Assembly: GCA_947450365.1 (NCBI GenBank)
Contig: CANFVE010000009.1
Span: 29,657-93,656 of the forward strand
Length of the DNA stretch: 64,000 nt
Reading direction: 5' to 3'
Source: Cytophagaceae bacterium
GTDB taxonomy: Bacteria; Bacteroidota; Bacteroidia; Cytophagales; Spirosomataceae
This document shows, in pieces, positions 63,230 through 64,000 of this stretch (position 1 is its first letter; each line of letters starts with the position of its first letter). The notes below the pieces were generated by a model. The model worked only from the letters and a program-made list of their open reading frames with translations, searched no databases and had not been told where the DNA came from. Made by a program: the position numbers and the translations under genes.

Positions 63230-63997
63230 CTAAAATTCGGCTAGATACTGAAAAATTCCTACGTCAGATTTTGTCAACATTAATTTTTTTCTCAAACGGA
63301 TTCGAGAAAGTTCAATGGCTCGTACGGTTTGTCCCGTTAAACTTGAGATTTCCTTCGTACTCATATCTAAGCGAAGGAATGCACATAACCTACGTTCATT
63401 GCTGGATAAATTAGGATGCGCCGCAAATAAATTTTGAAAGAAATTGGCATGTATCCCAACAAACCTTTTTTCAAATTCATCCCAGTTTTTTGTGACACTA
63501 ATTTTTTCTAAATCTTTTGTAATGGAAGTTAAGATTTGAGAATTAAGTCCTTCGCCCTGTTGATTATTTTTAATTTTTTGAACGATTTGTTGTAATGTCT
63601 CATCCTTTTGCAAAGCTTGTAGAGCTTGCGAGGTCATTTGTTGGTGGGTTAATTCTAACTCATCCTTTAAATTTTCTTGCTGCTGATTTTCCTGAATCAA
63701 TAAATTGATTTCCTTACGAGCCATCATGGTATTCCAGATATAGAAAGCTGCAATGGCTAAAATCATACACACAAAAATGGCAATGAAGATGTTATTTTTT
63801 TGTTGCTGCTCCTCGATTTTAGATTTCTCCTTCTTAAAATTTCGTTGAATCGATTTTCGCTGTAATTCCTCCCGCGTAACCTGTTTCTTACTTAATTCTT
63901 TTTGTTCTAAATTCAGATTTAGATAATAGAACGCTTTTTCGAAACTTTTTTGGGCCTTAAAAATTTTATACAAATAATCACTGAATTCAACCTTCAA
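63230..63997 (-). CDS. LuxR-type HTH regulator with TM and coiled coil (5' part probably beyond the window)
   Basis: C-terminal 'LSSNERRLCAFLRLDMSTKEISSLTGQTVRAIELSRIRLRKKL' HTH; ORF open near window end, so probably truncated (TPR sensor part likely outside). Confidence 0.8.
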   Translation of the reverse strand: MKVEFSDYLYKIFKAQKSFEKAFYYLNLNLEQKELSKKQVTREELQRKSIQRNFKKEKSKIEEQQQKNNIFIAIFVCMILAIAAFYIWNTMMARKEINLLIQENQQQENLKDELELTHQQMTSQALQALQKDETLQQIVQKIKNNQQGEGLNSQILTSITKDLEKISVTKNWDEFEKRFVGIHANFFQNLFAAHPNLSSNERRLCAFLRLDMSTKEISSLTGQTVRAIELSRIRLRKKLMLTKSDVGIFQYLAEF

Positions 63998-64000
63998 GTC

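Overview
AT-rich, gene-dense chromosomal window that looks like a Bacteroidota (Cytophagales-like) genome: HU-CCDC81/SPOR protein, T9SS-type C-terminal sorting domains, TTG-N19/20-TAnnTTTG promoters, M61 peptidase and plug-less TonB-receptor-type barrel. It holds two tRNAs (Lys-TTT, Met-CAT) and about 55 credible CDSs, mostly housekeeping (holA, rpsO, pnp, rpoD, menD, folC, trmB, gap, dapD, gyrA, folB, galE-rfbB-rfbA, recR, clpS). I saw no IS element, prophage, CRISPR array or rRNA. Main points for follow-up: (1) a dif-like XerC/D site at 29130-29157 in a convergent intergenic region where majority gene strand flips, suggesting the replication terminus; (2) a compact DnaA-box cluster at 26206-26302 only 2.9 kb away, lying before a hairpin and apparently not in a promoter; (3) a tightly packed TPR / plug-less OM barrel / HU-SPOR / TonB-like operon at 13.9-20.4 kb, a candidate undescribed envelope machine; (4) start codons placed directly after intrinsic-terminator U-tracts (menD, cvfB-like, dCMP deaminase); (5) a perfect terminator hairpin inside a small ORF coupled to a cyclophilin gene; (6) a four-gene secreted phosphoesterase x2 / PEBP / YHYH operon. 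All calls come from reading the sequence and supplied ORF track; no searches were run.
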